Shown here: positions 62,627 through 64,000 of the stretch, in pieces
How positions within the stretch are numbered: the stretch's first letter is position 1
How the letters are laid out: every line of letters begins with the position of its first letter
NCBI GenBank assembly: GCA_022766605.1
Contig: JALEOH010000030.1
Coordinates: 1-64,000, forward strand
From: Ezakiella sp.
GTDB lineage: Bacteria > Bacillota > Clostridia > Tissierellales > Peptoniphilaceae
Direction: 5' to 3'
Length of the DNA stretch: 64,000 bases
Position numbers and translations under genes: made by a program
Notes under the pieces: generated by a model
What the model was told of the DNA's origin: nothing
What the model saw: the letters and a program-made list of their open reading frames with translations, nothing else
Databases searched by the model: none

Positions 62627-63558
62627 TGGAATTTACACATGTTCCTGTACTAAAAGATGAAGTGATCAAAGCTCTTAAAATCGAAGCTGATGGTCTATAT
62701 TTAGATGGCACATTGGGCGGTGGCGGTCATAGCGAGGAAATTTTAAAAAGACTGGTTGGTGGAAGACTAATCGCCATTGATCAGGACGAAGAGGCAATAG
62801 ATTTTGCAAAAAAAAGATTAGAGACCTATGCTGATAAGCTTAAAGTAGTAAAAGGGAATTTCAGAAACATGAAGGAGCTTATGATGCCGCTAGGAGCCTT
62901 TGGTTTCAATGGAATTCTATTGGATATTGGAGTTAGCTCATATCAATTAGACGAGGGTGAACGCGGATTTACTTTTAGGGAAGACTCTCCACTTGATATG
63001 AGAATGGATAAAAAACAAAATTTAAATGCTCAAGTCGTTCTAAATGAATATGCACAGGACGAACTTACCAAAATATTTTTGGATTATGGTGAGGAGCGCT
63101 ATTCAAGACGAATTGCTAGAAAAATAGTGGAAGAGAGAAAATTAAGGCCGATTAAAATGAGTTCTGATTTAGTAAAAATCATCTCGGAATCAATTCCACA
63201 TGAGGGAAAGAAGAGTGAATTAAAGAGCATAATGAGAATATTTCAAGCGGTAAGGATTGAAGTAAACGATGAATTAAATGCACTTAAAGATGCAATTCCA
63301 CAGGCTTTGGATTTGCTAAGGCCAAGTGGTAGACTTGCGATAATAACATTTCATTCATTAGAGGACAGAATAGTTAAGCAAGCTTTTAATTATGAGGCAT
63401 TGGATTGCATTTGTGATCCTTCGATGCCAATATGTACATGCGATAAAAAAGTGACTGGAAAGATAATAAATAAAAAGCCAATCATTGCCAGTGCGAGAGA
63501 ATTAAAGGAAAATCCTAGAGCCAAGAGTGCAAAGCTCAGGATTATTGAGAAGGTTTAG
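62626..63558 (+). CDS. rsmH: 16S rRNA m4C1402 methyltransferase
   Basis: SAM-dependent N4-methyltransferase of 16S rRNA C1402, formerly mraW. HVPVLKDEVIKAL, YLDGTLGGGGHSEEIL (SAM loop), LLDIGVSSYQLDEGERGFTF, and LRPSGRLAIITFHSLEDRIVK segments are diagnostic. 310 aa is normal. The start overlaps mraZ by one base. Followed after 8 nt by the FtsL-like gene. Confidence 0.96.
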   Translation: MEFTHVPVLKDEVIKALKIEADGLYLDGTLGGGGHSEEILKRLVGGRLIAIDQDEEAIDFAKKRLETYADKLKVVKGNFRNMKELMMPLGAFGFNGILLDIGVSSYQLDEGERGFTFREDSPLDMRMDKKQNLNAQVVLNEYAQDELTKIFLDYGEERYSRRIARKIVEERKLRPIKMSSDLVKIISESIPHEGKKSELKSIMRIFQAVRIEVNDELNALKDAIPQALDLLRPSGRLAIITFHSLEDRIVKQAFNYEALDCICDPSMPICTCDKKVTGKIINKKPIIASARELKENPRAKSAKLRIIEKV

Positions 63559-63566
63559 GAGGAGAT

Positions 63567-64000
63567 ATGTCGAATTTAGCTTATAAAATTGAAGTGGAAG
63601 AAACTAGGGTTGTTAAAACTACTCGGAATAAAAAAACTAGCAACAATAAAAAGACAAATACTAAGCCCAAGAGTATGCTTAATATAGTTGCACTACAAAT
63701 CGCCTCACTTGTTATACTATCAGCTTTTATTGCTATTATGACATTAAATGATTATTCAAGACTTTCGCAAGTCAAAGATAATATTGAAAGGCAAAAAAGA
63801 ATAAATGCAAGTCTTCAAAAGGAGATAAGCCTACTTGAATCGAAAGTCGAAGAGGTATTTGGTTCTAAAAAAATTGAAGAAATTGCATCTGAGAGATTGG
63901 GAATGATTTATCCTACTGAAGAAAATAGAATATATATAAATTCTAAAGAACAGGAATTTGTTAGAAAGAAGCCGGAACAATCAGTTGGCTTATTGGGAAA
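63567..64000 (+). CDS. ftsL: FtsL-like cell-division protein (3' end outside window)
   Basis: Partial ORF, 144 codons visible, open to the window edge. An N-terminal Lys/Thr/Asn-rich cytoplasmic part (residues 1-38), one membrane helix (about 39-62, with VALQIASLVILSAFIAIM) and a coiled-coil region (KDNIERQKRINASLQKEISLLESK in parts) followed by IEEIASERLGMIYP, typical of FtsL/DivIC bitopic septum proteins. GGAGGAGAT precedes ATG 63567. Its position after rsmH is the standard site for ftsL. Confidence 0.85.
   Translation, partial: MSNLAYKIEVEETRVVKTTRNKKTSNNKKTNTKPKSMLNIVALQIASLVILSAFIAIMTLNDYSRLSQVKDNIERQKRINASLQKEISLLESKVEEVFGSKKIEEIASERLGMIYPTEENRIYINSKEQEFVRKKPEQSVGLLG

Overview
The window is an AT-rich (about one third G+C by eye), densely packed chromosomal segment of a low-GC Gram-positive bacterium. 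Strong AGGAGG ribosome sites, frequent TTG/GTG starts, an IreB-RuvX-DUF1292 cluster, RNase J, a pyrBI + pyrK/pyrD (type 1B) operon, formate-THF ligase, NH3-dependent NAD synthase and a SAM-I riboswitch fit an anaerobic Clostridia/Tissierellia-type organism (a Peptoniphilaceae-like peptide fermenter is my inference, not proven). No rRNA, tRNA, CRISPR array, transposase or phage gene was seen.

Layout. 1-6.3 kb: an oligopeptide ABC importer (oppA, oppB, oppC and a fused double ATPase). 6.4-11.3 kb: an accessory island of a TraX-like membrane protein, a coiled-coil McrB-type AAA+ ATPase with altered catalytic motifs, and a DUF2357/PD-(D/E)XK nuclease. This is the best candidate for an unusual (probably defence) system. 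11.3-21.3 kb: one tightly overlapping transcription unit behind a two-terminator leader: pyrB-I-F-K-D-E, an AcpS-NnrD fusion, a TPR-like membrane protein, asnB and pepF. 21.3-23.9 kb: fhs with a switch-like leader, then two small DNA-binding regulators. 23.9-27.7 kb (minus strand): a class A penicillin-binding protein and a lipoprotein.

28-36.4 kb: ireB-ruvX-DUF1292-rnj, then queT-mltG-U32 peptidase-udk followed by an orphan GspE/PilC-type pair. 36.5-44.3 kb: VanW protein, a convergent lipoprotein, uvrB and uvrA. 44.4-46.9 kb: 5-formyl-THF cyclo-ligase, a CofE-like glutamate ligase and an AlkD-like repair protein. 47-50.1 kb (minus strand): a 44-residue membrane protein coupled to metK, the metK SAM-I riboswitch, and a cation/proton antiporter with a PII-like partner. 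50.2-54 kb: guaB and a P1B metal ATPase behind a palindromic promoter. 54-62 kb: map-MATE-DUF1667-cyclophilin, then hflX-yigZ-nadE-yebC-DUF1461-deoC. 62.1-64 kb: the start of the division/cell-wall cluster (mraZ behind a five-unit decamer repeat, rsmH, ftsL running off the end).

The genes join peptide uptake and breakdown (opp, pepF, map), nucleotide synthesis (pyr, guaB, udk, deoC), one-carbon and methyl metabolism (fhs, 5-FCL, metK), envelope construction (PBP, mltG, VanW, mraZ cluster) and DNA repair (uvrAB, AlkD-like, RuvX). Function calls rest on recognised family motifs. No database search was run.
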